From Puccinia triticina (lineage: Eukaryota; Basidiomycota; Pucciniomycetes; Pucciniales; Pucciniaceae), in the NCBI RefSeq assembly GCF_026914185.1, contig NC_070561.1:5766001-5830000 (forward strand): 64,000 nucleotides of DNA, given 5' to 3'. Of this stretch, positions 31,460 to 41,865 are shown piece by piece. The position numbers were made by a program, and so were the translations under genes. Position 1 is the first letter of the stretch. The number at the start of each line of letters is the position of its first letter. The notes under the pieces were generated by a model, which searched no databases, was not told the DNA's origin, and worked only from the letters and a program-made list of their open reading frames with translations.

Positions 31460-32365
31460 CACCAGGGAAAAAAAGTAGTCACTTGATGGCAAGTGACATG
31501 ACACAGCTTTGTTTTCAGCTTCAACACTGCTCCAATGCTGCTCCTCTCCACCAGCACATCTGGGGCTCACATGATAGGTTTCAGGATCAAAGCACTCAAT
31601 GTGAAAAAAACAGATGATGCTCAGCTTTGGCCCTGGCCCAGCTGATGCTCAGCTTTTACCCTGGCTCAGCTGATGCTCGGCTTTTACCCTGGCTCAGCTG
31701 ATGCTCAGTTTTTCCCCTGGCCCATCTGATGCTCAGCTTTGGGACTGGCCACCTGATGATCATCTTTGGCCCTGGCACAGCTGATGCTCAGCCTTGTCCA
31801 TGGCTTAGCTGATGCTCAGCTTTGGCCCTAGCCTAGCTGATTTTCAGCTCTGGTCCTTTCCAAGCTGATTCCCATCTCTTCCCTAGCCTGGCTCAGCTGT
31901 CACTGATACTCAGAAAGCTGAGCATCAGCTGGCCAGTTGGCCCAGGAATGGGCCAAAGCTGAGCATCAGCTGGGACAGGACTAGGAGAAGGCTAAGCAAG
32001 GACTGGTTCAAAGCTGAGCATCAGCTGCGCCAGAACTAGTACAAAGCTGAGCATCACCTGGGCAAGGAATGGTCAAACAACTTTATTCCAATTCTCAGAG
32101 TGAGATGCGTGAAAAAGCTGAGTATGAGATGGGCAGAAAAGCTGAGTATGAGCTGGGTACCAAAGCTGAGTATCAGCTGGAAAGAACTGAGGATCAGTTG
32201 GGCTCATCAAAAACTGAACAAGACCTCCTTGGTAAATTTTCGAAGTTGAGGAGATGGTTAGGAGATTGGGGTAGATAGTGGATAGATATTGGATAGATGG
32301 TTGGTAGCTGGCTGGAGCTGGTGTAATGTCACTTGTCATCAACTGACTATTTTATTTTCCTGGTG
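31460..32365. mobile_element. 906-bp foldback element, CACCAGG termini
   Basis: Inserted in Gypsy-B gag with a 3-bp duplication AGA (31457-31459, 32366-32368); Gypsy-A lacks it. Inverted termini of about 45 bp begin CACCAGGGAAAAAAAGTAGT at the left and CACCAGGAAAATAAAATAGT on the complement of the right end. The left half is built of units around GATGCTCAGC every 27-32 bp, and the right half of the complementary GCTGAGCATC, so the whole element can fold on itself. No transposase; CACTA-like ends suggest mobilisation in trans. Confidence 0.88.
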
Positions 32366-32368
32366 AGA

Positions 32369-33110
32369 GGGTTCTACAAATAGGAGAGTACCTAATGAGA
32401 GCTACACAAGGAGTGAGGAGAGGCTATGGAAGCGGGAGAGCCAGGGGGAGAGGCCCTTATTCAATGAATCTTTGCCTAAAAGTTCCCTAAGTAGTGATTC
32501 ACCGTTAGGTCTTAGTTTGGATATTGACAATCTTTCTGACCCCTCAAATAGAGAGTCTTTTCTCAATAACCTCAACAATGAAATGTCTAGAAATGGCCCT
32601 TTATTTCTAGAAGAAAAATTACAAGTCTTGTTCTCTAAATTTCTCTCTGAATTATCTGGTACTGTTGAAACTATTCCTGGTACTCTTCTTGAATCTTGTG
32701 TCAGCAATTTTCAAGATGTCTTGAATCATTCCATTCTTGATCTGTATAGGATTGAGTTCATTCCATTTTTACTTGACCAAATCCTGAACAACATAGGTGA
32801 AAGTGCCAGAGATAAATCCACAATGAACAACAATGTGTTAGACCAACTGAAAAAACACATAGATGAGAAATTTGAGACAGTTCAAGATTTGATCCTGGTA
32901 AATGAATCTCAATGCCATTCCAACATGGATTCAATTTGTCAGAATCTGAAAGATTTTGAGGAGAAAGTGAGCAACAATCTTTCATCCATCTGTAATCAGA
33001 TCAATGACCTTCATGCAAATGAACACAACAGTTTTGAACAATCTAAGAGAGAAAAATGCATAAATGGTTTGGTAATCAGAGAGGAAGACTGAAAGGTTAT
33101 CAACCTGAAC
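32369..33110 (+). pseudogene. Gypsy-B gag coiled-coil segment
   Basis: Resumes the gag frame after the foldback insertion: SSDSPLGLSLDIDNLSDPSN, FLEEKLQVLFSKFLSELSGT, DQLKKHIDEKFETVQDLILV, DLHANEHNSFEQSKR. Helical, heptad-like. After QSKR the frame joins directly to WFGNQRG, skipping roughly 570 bp of linker and capsid that Gypsy-A still has. Confidence 0.75.
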
Positions 33111-33815
33111 TCAGTCAGTATCTTATTTTTGAGAAGATCTTAAAGCAATGCCCTCCAAACCTTGAGCATGCTATTAAAAGCAGATATAAAAGAGATGCTA
33201 CTGAAATGAGCTTTGAGGATATGTTTATAATTGCTGAAGAAGTCATAGACAGAGTCATGAAAAGGAACAAGCCTGTGACAAACAATTATAATGCTCCAAA
33301 CAGATCCCAATGGAGAAATAATCCTGCCCCTGAGAAAACTGATAAGCCAACTGACTCCTCTACAAAAATGAATCCTGTCTCTGCCCCTGAGAAGGAAAAA
33401 CTTATATGCCATTTCTGCAAACAAACTGGCCACTTCTCCAGGGAATGCCCTAAGAAGAAGAACAGAATCAATAATGCAGGAATGGATGATGATGATGATC
33501 CCAAGAGTGACAATGGAGAAGATCAAGGTGAAAAACAAAAAAGTCTGAATCAGAACTAGATGAAGAAGAAGAAAATCATAGAACCAACCACATGATCCTT
33601 GCCATGGACAATGGAAATGGTGCCAATTATGATCCCTTAGTTGACTTTGATTTTGGAGCACATGCTGTAGAGTGTGAGATAAACCAAGACTTCTGCATTG
33701 CTGAAAACCAAGCTGAAACCCATCAACCTCAGACATGGGACAAATCCTGCCAGTCTTCCCATATAGAGGATGCTAGACTGATGAAATGTAAACCTGATAG
33801 AGGAAAAGCTCATCT
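33056..33815 (+). pseudogene. Gypsy-B gag C-terminus with zinc knuckle
   Basis: Reads QPELSQYLIFEKILKQCPPN, EEVIDRVMKRNKP and a CCHC zinc knuckle (CHFCKQTGHFSREC, near 33409-33450) followed by PKKKNRINNAG and an acidic DDDDD run. It then continues (after a stop at 33557) into MILAMDNGNGANYDPLVDFD and DARLMKCKPDRGKAHL, where the foreign block begins at 33816. Zinc knuckles of gag bind element RNA. Confidence 0.85.
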
Positions 33816-34880
33816 TGTCAGGATTTTGGCCCAGGCCCAAAAAGCCCGTCTCAAGCCACGAGCCTCACCCCGAGCAACAAAGGCGCCTCCACCTCGTCCT
33901 TGCTCTCGGAGCTATCCAGAGACATACTGGCAACCATGTCTGCTCTCCTGAACGCCTTGAAGACCTTAGACCGTAAGTAACACACCCCTTGACCTGTGCC
34001 CTATCAACAACTGTCTGGATCAGACCAGTCTGAATACTCAACTAACAAGCCCATTGCATACCGTCTATAGACAATGACAACATGGCCCAACCAAACGTTG
34101 ACATCGGCTTGTGAAGAAAACTACCTGGACCCTGTGGCGCAACCAGTACGTTCACTGCAGAAAGGACCACCTGCACTCAAGCAAGAGCTTAAAAGCTAAC
34201 GTTAATCTCCACTTAGCTTCTCTTCCTCCCAGCCAACATCACTTCTCCATCAGCTCACACACGCTCTTCACCATTTTCTCTATCTCGAACTTAACCACCG
34301 CACCTCAGCCTTTCAATAGTTTCCTTGTTATCATCAACAGCCTGCAACGACCTCGTTCCGCATTCTTGTTCTTCTCAGACCGCTCTCTTTTCTTTTTCTC
34401 ATTGTTCTCACACAAACTTTATATCTCTTAAAACTCCACTGTTGCCCTTTCACTGCCCTTAAGGTACTTGCTTGTTTCACAAAACAATTTTCTCTCATCT
34501 TCTTTCTCATGTGTATCACCATGAGCTGACTAAGTTGAAATTTAAACCTTAAGTCGTCATATTCTCACACATCTTACAAGTTTTGTCAGTATTATCTTAC
34601 GGCTTCAAACCAAAGAAAATTTGAATTTATGCACGGCTAATGACCGTATAACACATGGAGCTGACTCAGCCAGCTCACATATGTATGCATATGCAATAAT
34701 TCTTCCAAGTCAAAGTCCCGTGTTGAAGTCAAGATTGCTCCTCCAAGTTCAACATCAATCTACCTTGCTCCCAGGACCTCACAAACGTAAGCTCAATCAC
34801 TCGGACTCATTTTCAAATCAGCTCATCCCATCATATTCCAGGCAGCTCCACTAATTCAACTCCAACCCCACTCACCTTGT
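33816..34880 (+). other. Start of foreign block in Gypsy-B; coding-like fragments
   Basis: Begins TGTCAGGATTTTGGCCCAGG, an LTR-like start. A short spliced-looking fragment follows: SLLSELSRDILATMSALLNA, LKTLD, donor GTAAGTAACA at 33971, acceptor CTATAG near 34072, then NDNMAQPNVDIGL. It resembles the beginning of a retrotransposon gag but is too short to assign. The rest to 34880 is Pro/Ser-coding-like but unsupported. Confidence 0.35.
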
Positions 34881-34883
34881 AGA

Positions 34884-36620
34884 ATGGTCTTCACTTGCTC
34901 CAATCGCTCAACTGCTGACACCCCACCAGCCCGCCGTGGCAGAGCAAGCTTGAAACGAGGAAGTGAACCCTCATCAGCTCGGGGAACGGGAAGGGGAGGA
35001 AGGGGGGGAAGGGGGGGAAGGGGGGGAAGGGGGGGAAGGGGTAGAGGTGGTATCTCCCAGCGCAATCGTACTGGCAGCCCACAAGAAGCTCCCGATCCTC
35101 ATTTGAACAGACACAATATCGCTGACGAACGAGACGAGGACTTTGATGAAACTGACTCTGAGGACAAAATTCCGTTCACCTTAGATAACTTTGAGGCTCG
35201 ACTAGATTCTTGGAACATTTCATTTCTCCGACAGGTATTGACCAAGAGAAAGAAGAACTCGAACCGTATCCCACCTCAAGTCCAAGAGCTGCTCAACTTT
35301 CACAAAACCAAATACATCAAGATCAAGCTTATTCTCACAATTCTTGGAAAGGTATCCGAGAAAACTGTCAATAGCTGGCTGTGAGTCTTGTTGAATCAAA
35401 CCAAAATTATTTCTCGATCTAATTTGGCTTTATTTATTCCCTCAGTGGGGAGAACAAACCAAGCCAAAAGAAAAGCAGCTACAATCGATTTCTGGCCTTT
35501 AGTGTTAAGAGTGGGGAGACGGCCGGTAAACATTTAATTTCATCTGATGTTTCAACAGATCTCTTACAATTCTGAAATTTTTCCTTAGTTCCTCCCAAGG
35601 GATGCTCTGATGGATGGGAGGAGAGGAACAAAACCCTTGGAAATGCGTGGAAATCACTGACTGAAGATGAAAAATCTGTATTTGATGCAAGAGTCTTTCG
35701 TCACTTTTCAAAACTTCTGATTGGTTGTGGATTGGATGATGACGCAGACAACGAAGACAAAACTGAAACTAGTGAGGATGGTGACAATCAACAATCAAAG
35801 CCCCTCAGTGATGAAGAAATTGGACTGTATGAACCCCTTTAGGAGAACCTTGTCAACAATGAGAAAGTACTGCTTCTTTTGGGGCAAGATATTGACAAAA
35901 GTTGAAGCACACCTCCACAAGCGCTCAATCAAATAATTCGTCTCAGCTCCAAGGTCTGTAGTTAGCCACCAATACTCCATTTATAAACTGTTGTACTAAC
36001 TATTCACAATTCCAAAGCAGATTTTCACGGTTGCAAACGTTTATAACTTAACTTTTTACATGTTAACAGGAACACGAAGCGCAGGATTAGGTAGCTTCTG
36101 CAAGGAGTTAAGCAACGACCCATATTGGCTTTTGGTTTCCAAGAAGAGAACTGGAAATCCAAAGAGACCTTTGAAGCTTATAGTCATGGACGGGCTGTTC
36201 AAGCAGTTGTGGAAGAATGCTCTGATACAAATCAACCCTCAAATAAGAAACGAAAACATTTGGATGAGGTTTGCTCACAGCTTCAAGTAGAACTGAACAA
36301 ATTGTTTGGTGGGTCTTTTGTTTCAACTGTTTGTCTGTTGAAGTGATGGCCAATTTGATGAACATATCTTTTTATTCTCATTCTTCATAGCTACAGCACT
36401 TGGGCGTGTCAAGGCCAAATTCCCAATGCGTAAGGACCCAGCAGAATAAATCTGTACCAAACATCCCGATCTCCAAATTTTGCAGTTAGAAGGTTCTCAG
36501 CTCAATTCCAAAAACCTTGAAATTGGACTAGAATGTATGTTAAATGAGAACCAAGAACTTTGGCTAGATGACATAAAGAATGGCCACTTCAAAATAGTAA
36601 AACAAGCTTACACTTCTGCT
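34884..36620 (+). pseudogene. Rust-type multi-exon hypothetical gene, decayed
   Basis: Exon 1 (34884-35380) encodes a Gly/Arg-rich N-terminus (RGG repeats) and FLRQVLTKRKKNSNRIPPQV. Intron 35381-35445, exon 2 35446-35525 (SQKKSSYNRFLAF), intron 35526-35588. Exon 3 begins VPPKGCSDGWEERNKTLGNA and WKSLTEDEKSVFDARVFRHF, an HMG-box-like pattern, and ends in an acidic stretch. Stops at 35840 (TAG), 35903 (TGA) and 36447 (TAA) each lie one C-to-T change from Gln or Arg codons, with protein-like sequence continuing beyond (KNGHFKIVKQ near 36570-36600). Function unknown; an RNA- or DNA-binding role is suggested only by composition. Confidence 0.55.
34981..35046 (+). repeat. GGGAAGGGG minisatellite encoding RGG repeats
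   Basis: 9-bp unit repeated about six times, in frame with the exon, giving Gly-Arg-Gly repeats. G-run spacing would also allow G-quadruplex formation. Confidence 0.8.
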
Positions 36621-36879
36621 TAGTATAACCATCAAAATGCCAGCCTAGCCTATTCAGATTAAATTGACAGTTTTTAGTAATCTGGTGATTAAATCCCAAG
36701 AATTATTTACTGGATCCAGTGTAGCAGAATAAATGAATTAGTTAGCAGAGCTTGATGAGAAAACATGAGATTGATCTTCTATTTATGCAATTGATATTAT
36801 ATATAGTTTTTTTTGTAGGAATTCAAAATGTTACTACTCTGATCACCAAAGTTTCAGCTCAGAAAGTTGCAAGAAAGCC

Positions 36880-37665
36880 AGGCCTTCCTGCCAGCTCCCT
36901 CAGCGCACTCAGCTATTCCAGCCCACTCCAATCATTATTTCCTTGTTTGAAACCAGCTAGAAAAAATCAGCTCTGTCAGCTCATCACATCCATCCTCAAT
37001 TCTCAGCTCCTCAGCTCAGCCAGGTTCAAGACAGCCAGCTCTTCCAGCTCCCAACACACCACCTATAATATCAGCTCATGCAGCTCAGCCAGGTACAAGG
37101 TCAGCTCTGCCAGCTCCCTCAGCTCTGACAGCCCTCTCCAATCATTATTTCCTTGTTTGAAACCAGCTGGAAAAAATCAGCTCTGTCAGCTCATCACATC
37201 CAGCCTCAATTCTCAGCTCCTCAGCTCAGCCAGGTTCAAGACAGCCAGCTCTTCCAGCTCCCAACACACCACCTATAATATCAGCTCATGCAGCTCAGCC
37301 AGGTACAAGGTCAGCTCTGCCAGCTCCCTCAGCTCTGACAGCCCTCTCCAATCATTATTTCCTTGTTTGAAACAAGCTGGAAAAAATTAGCTCTGTCTGC
37401 TCATCACATCCATCCTCAATTCTCAGCTCACTCAGCTCAGCCAGGTTCAATAAAGCCAGCTCTGTCAGCTCACTGTGCCCCGCCTAAAATATCAGCTCAC
37501 TCAGCTCAGGCACATAAAAGGCCAGCTTGGCCAGCTCCCTCAGCTCTTGTAGGCTCCTCCAATCATTTTTTTCTTTTTTAATGAAAAAAATAGCCTCAAC
37601 AGCTCACTCCAACCTGATATCTCAGCTCATTCAGCTCAGTCAGCCTACTCAGCTCTCTCAGCTTT
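36880..37665 (+). repeat. 210-bp tandem repeat, CAGCTC-rich
   Basis: CCAATCATTATTTCCTTG recurs at 36928, 37138 and 37348, with a diverged copy at 37559: a period of 210-211 bp in nearly four copies. The first copies are almost identical. Each unit is dense in CAGCTC/CAGCTCAGC. The period is a multiple of three, so a Ser-rich frame (36752-37390) stays open through the repeats, but it is unlikely to be a gene. Confidence 0.85.
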
Positions 37666-37699
37666 TTTTCCTCATATCAACATGTATCCATCAGAAAGT

Positions 37700-38034
37700 A
37701 TACTCTTTTTTAGAATTAGGCTTGTAACTTAAGAATCAGGTTTTCTGTTGAAGTTTAATGGAGAATCAGATAAGGAAAAAAACAATCATGTGAATACTGG
37801 AGGGAAGTTTGAAGAGGATGGAAAGCAAGTATAAAAGCAAGTCAACATGGATAGAGAGTTACCAGGAAGCTAAAAGAGAATAATTCACTTGCTGGAAGAG
37901 GATGATTGGCATGCTGAAATCAAGCAAGGAAAATGAGACATCAAAACTCTGAATCAAATAGAAGTGGAATAATATTCATCAATAATCTAAATGAAGTCAC
38001 CAATAAAATTGAAAAATCAAAATACTTACCGGAG
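37700..38034. other. Nothing recognised
   Basis: AT-rich spacer between the tandem repeat and the oxygenase gene. Confidence 0.35.
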
Positions 38035-39301
38035 TCACTTGGCAGGTTTTCCCATGTAGTTTCGATGCCCACCAAAGTAGACCTTCTGCTTCTCTTGATA
38101 CGTGTTTCGTAAATATATTAATCCAGTCTTGATTGCACTACATATATTCATAGCTTTTTTTGTAATTTGGAGCGACATTCCCATGCAAGTAAATCCTTTT
38201 GGTTTGAATCCGGGAAGAGTGCAGTGTGTGCATTGATTTGCAGTCCAAAGTAACTTAACCACAGTTTGCGGCTGGAAAGCAATATAACATTCGTAATCGG
38301 GGAAGACAAATCGGCCACCAGAAGCTCCAGCCTCTGTTGAGGGGTCAGCAAGTGTACCATCAGACGTTTTGACTGGCACAAAGAGCGCAAAGGCGTAATC
38401 CGATGCATCACCTTTGTCGCAGTGAGGCTGATTGTAGAATCCGTTTGTCGTAAATGTAATGTGTGGGGCGCAGTCAAACTTGGAAAGACAATTGTTGAAT
38501 TCGCCAGATGCAAAGGATGGAATGCCATGCTTTTCCATCAGCTCCCGGTTTGACTTGAATGGAATATTACCCATGCTTTTAAACATCCGGCCGAGAATTC
38601 TGGAAACGAGTTGGGATTGGATGGCAAGTTGAAAGTATTCACGCCCAAACAACCGAGCCGCACGCAACTTTATATAACGTCCAAAAAGTTCCAGAGCCTT
38701 TATACACTTGCGCCAACCTACACCCCACATCCTACCACCCCATCCACGTCCCGCTGCAATTGGATAGACAAACTTCTTCCACTTGTGAAGGAAAGTTGTA
38801 ATGCAATTTATTTCCGCCTTCTCAGTGGAAGTGAGCTCAGAAATCGGTATGAACTCTATTACAGCAACAACTTGCCCTGGATTTTTGTTGATCAAAAGAA
38901 ATTTTCCATAAGTAGAAAGAAAACCATATGAAATCTATTGCAGGAACAACTTTACCAGCATCTCTGTCAATTAAGATAACTTTCCCATGAGTGAAAGGAA
39001 TAAAGTCGTCGACAATAGCTTGAGCATGAGCAAGTTCTTTTGCAGTCGGTTTGTGTGGCAGGGACTTGTTCTCGGCATTAATCTTGGGATAGAGGTGGCG
39101 CTTTATACACTGTTGCATTGACCATATAATACGCTGACCATTGAATCTGGTAGCGATGATGTTGAGTGAAACAATTGAGTGCCGGTCATTTAACCAACAC
39201 TTCTTTCGGGCCCAAGACTTCATAAAGTTCTTTGGCGGCACATTCTTGTTATTTTGCATCATCAAATGGCCCAACCAAGTTCTTAAGCAGATCGGGATCA
39301 C
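38035..39301 (-). CDS. TET/JBP-like 2OG-Fe(II) oxygenase
   Basis: Two exons: 39301-38956 and 38876-38035, joined across a 79-nt intron (38877-38955) in which DRDAG joins QVVAVIEFIP in frame. The catalytic core is readable: GIPSFASGEFNNCLSKFDCA, NQPHCDKGDASDYAFALFVP (the HxD iron ligands in HCD), GGRFVFPDYECYIAFQP and WTANQCTHCTLPG (probable distal His). Basidiomycetes have expanded families of such TET/JBP dioxygenases, which oxidise 5-methylcytosine and are often linked to DNA transposons. About 395 residues, without visible stops in either exon. The start is the first Met of the open frame; an upstream exon is possible. It lies inside the block inserted in Gypsy-B, so it may have been carried by a mobile element. 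Confidence 0.75.
38877..38955 (-). other. Intron of the TET/JBP-like gene
   Basis: Donor G-GTAAAG, acceptor AATCCAG, 79 nt. Both sides carry a similar sequence (GTTGTTCCTGCAATAGA inside, GTTGTTGCTGTAATAGA after), so the acceptor side looks like a small duplication. Confidence 0.6.
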
Positions 39302-39540
39302 CTGATGACAGTAGTAACAATCTTGTAATTGCTAGGAACAATATGAAGCCCCAAGCCTGAAAGAGCGACAGGATCAAAAGGCAGGATTTCAATGTCCAAA
39401 CAATTGATCCAAGGTATTGGTGATGCTGACTAGATGGTGGAGCAATGGCAGATGCATGGCAATCAGATGAGACTGATCAAACAGTAAAAAAGATGTAAGG
39501 TGGGGGGTAAGACACACCAGCAGTCTAAGTTGTTGATCTG
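39302..39540. other. Right end of the foreign block
   Basis: Upstream of the oxygenase gene. Gypsy-B homology resumes at about 39541 (AAGAACTTTGTGAAGCC). No target duplication matching the 33816 end was found. Confidence 0.4.
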
Positions 39541-40052
39541 TAAGAACTTTGTGAAGCCAAGTTCAGTGATAATCTAACCATTGAGCAAAAAAGAGAAGCT
39601 GTTTGAAGTCCTCTACAATAACAACCTTGCCTTCTCTAACACCAATCAGCCCCTTTGTGCCATTAAAGGGCATGAAGTTCATCTCAAGTTGACAACTGAG
39701 AGGCCCTATCCTGCTCTGCTCAGGAGACCTCCTTATCCTACCAGCCCCAAAAGCAGAGAAGCTCTTGAGCAACATATTGAAGAGCTAGTAAACCTAAATG
39801 TTCTAAGGAAATTTGGCCATAATGAAGTAGTTGAGATCACCACTCCTGTAATCATTGCCTGGCATAATAGAAAGTCCAGAATGGTAGGAGATTTCAGAGC
39901 TTTAAAATCCTATACTGCTTCAGACAGGTATCCCATTCCCAAGATCAGTGAAACTCTGAACAACCTAGCCAAAGCTAAGCACTTGACTATTATGGATGTA
40001 CTCAAAGGTTTTCACCAGAATGTCATTGCAGAAGATTCCAGACACCTACTCA
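39541..40052 (+). pseudogene. Gypsy-B pol block 1 (RT entry)
   Basis: FSDNLTIEQKREAV-like region (with a stop at TAACC), [80 protein letters not shown] and [20 protein letters not shown]. Interrupted at 40053 by the LTR-like insertion (duplication ACTCA). Confidence 0.85.
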
Positions 40053-40223
40053 TGTTAAGTGATGACAAATTCCACGCGATCCCACGCACCAAGTATGCGC
40101 AGCAAAGTAAATTTTCACTCGCATCCGGAAAGTATTGGCCAAAGCCCTAACCTAACCTAATCAATCAATCCCCCGCCATAAAAACCAAACTAAGCCGCGC
40201 AACCATACTGGTCTCTTCTTCAT

Positions 40224-40636
40224 GCGCTTATACTATCAACGTGAAGAAGAGACTAGTAAGCACATTTCTCATTGGAATTCCTTCAAGAATAACCAACAAG
40301 ACAACATAGCTGAAAAACATCACATTTTCCTTTTTCCCTTTTCCTTCCCTATCCTTCTCCATTTTTCCCATTCCATCCCAATACAACCACAGATCAAAAT
40401 CTCTTGCGTGTCCTTCATATTAAAAACTCAAATAAAATCAACCCTGCGTTACCGCAGGTATGCCCTATTTCATCATTTTCATATTCTCGTTGTTCTCATC
40501 ATTTGACCTGATCATTTATTCTTCTTTTCTTTTCTTCTCTTGTTCAACTGTTTTTGTTACTTAGGTGTGTTAGTGCTGGGAGTCAGAGTCATCATTGTCG
40601 TTGTTGCTTATCAGGATTAAATTGCTGTTACATCAG
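40224..40636 (+). ncRNA. Intron-containing copy of a short non-coding transcript
   Basis: Exons 40224-40255, 40393-40457 and 40565-40636 separated by two GT-AG introns, inferred from their precise absence in the second copy. No long reading frame. Function unknown; it may be the LTR transcript of a small retroelement. Confidence 0.55.
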
Positions 40637-40705
40637 GTTCGCTTAGTGTCTTTACTTATTGTTAAATAGTTTATTTTTCTTTTATGTCATTGGAATAAAA
40701 CTTTA

Positions 40706-40875
40706 CGCGCTTATACTATCAACGTGAAGAAGAGACTAATCAAAATCTCTTGCGCGTCCTTCATATTAAAAACTCAAATAAAATCAACCCTGCGTTACTG
40801 CAGGTGTGTTAGTGCTGGGAGTCAGAGTCATCATCATCGTCGTCGCTTATCAGGATTAAATTGCTGTTACATCAG
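40706..40875 (+). pseudogene. Spliced (processed) copy of the same transcript
   Basis: Repeats the three exons with a few substitutions and no introns, ending at the same point (GTTACATCAG) as the third exon of the first copy. Confidence 0.7.
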
Positions 40876-40893
40876 ATTCTTTGAAATCTTACA

Positions 40894-41865
40894 ACTCAGA
40901 ATTATTATGCACAAAGGAATCTATGAATACCTGAGAATGCCCTTTGGGATCAAGAATGCCCTTTGGGATCAAGAATGCCCCCTCTCATTTCCAGAGAATG
41001 ATGGACATTGAGTTCAGAAAAGAAATTGATGAGAAGTGGGTCATTATCTACATTGATGATATCATCATTATGTCCAACACTTGGGAAGAACACCTCAATA
41101 GGATAGATAGGATACTGAAAGTTGTCATCAACATGAACATGAAAATCTCCCTGAAGAAGTGTAACTTTGGATTTGATCAGATCAAAGCTCTAGGCCATCT
41201 TGTTTCTGGAATTGCCATAGGAATAGACCAGAACAAAGTATCTGCTGTCCTCCAAAAGCCTGTGCCTAGTTGTAGGAAATTAGAAATGCAATCCTTTCTT
41301 GGTTTTGATGGTTACTACAGACAACACATTGAGAAGTTTGCAGAGATAGCAAAACCTCTAACTGAGCTTACAAGGATTGATGTCATATATGAGATGACTC
41401 ATCATAGGATAGTAGCATACAACTTGTTAAAAGAGAAACTGAGCACAGCTCCATTGCTACTGTTTCCTGACTTGGCCCATCCTTTCACACTATATGTAGA
41501 TGCTAGTATGACTTGTTTAGGTGCTGCTTTACATCAAGTCCAAGTCATTGATGGAGTAAGAAAAGAAGGACCTATTGTTTTCATATCCAGACAACTGAAG
41601 GACAGTGAAACAAGATATGGTGCCAGCCAACTTGAATTCTTATGCCTGGTTTGGGCCCTAGAGAAACTCCATTACTACTTGGATGGCAGTGTATTTCATG
41701 TTGTAACAGATTGCACAGATTTAAGATCACTGCTGAACATGAAGACTCCCAACAGACACATGCTCAGGTGGCAGATTGCCATTCAAGAATACAGAGGCAA
41801 CATGACCATAATCCACAGAGATGGGAATATTAATAAGAATGCTGATGGACTTAGCAGATGGGCTT
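40894..41865 (+). pseudogene. Gypsy-B pol block 2 (RT-RNase H)
   Basis: [20 protein letters not shown], an extra tandem copy of CCCTTTGGGATCAAGAATG (40939-40976) that shifts the frame, then [75 protein letters not shown] and [14 protein letters not shown]. Nearly identical to Gypsy-A over this stretch. Interrupted at 41866 by a solo LTR. Confidence 0.88.

Larger units (their letters stand above)
40053..40893 (+). mobile_element. 841-bp LTR-like insertion with unspliced and spliced transcript copies
   Basis: Begins TGTTAAGTGATG, ends TCTTACA, and is flanked by ACTCA (40048-40052, 40894-40898) within the RT gene. Inside, a segment starting GCGCTTATACTATCAACGTG at 40224 contains two introns: 40256-40392 (GTAAGC...CACAG) and 40458-40564 (GTATGC...TTAG). 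The same exons recur from about 40706 with both introns removed exactly at the splice junctions. An AATAAA precedes the second copy. It therefore looks like a retro-insertion that copied a spliced RNA next to its unspliced form. No protein is recognised. Confidence 0.8.

Noticed and set aside
36752..37390. 212-codon Ser-rich frame as a gene
   Set aside because: Open only because the 210-bp repeat period is a multiple of three.
36880..37665. Regular repeats resembling a CRISPR array
   Set aside because: The 210-bp units are near-identical throughout with no unique spacers, and the genome is eukaryotic.
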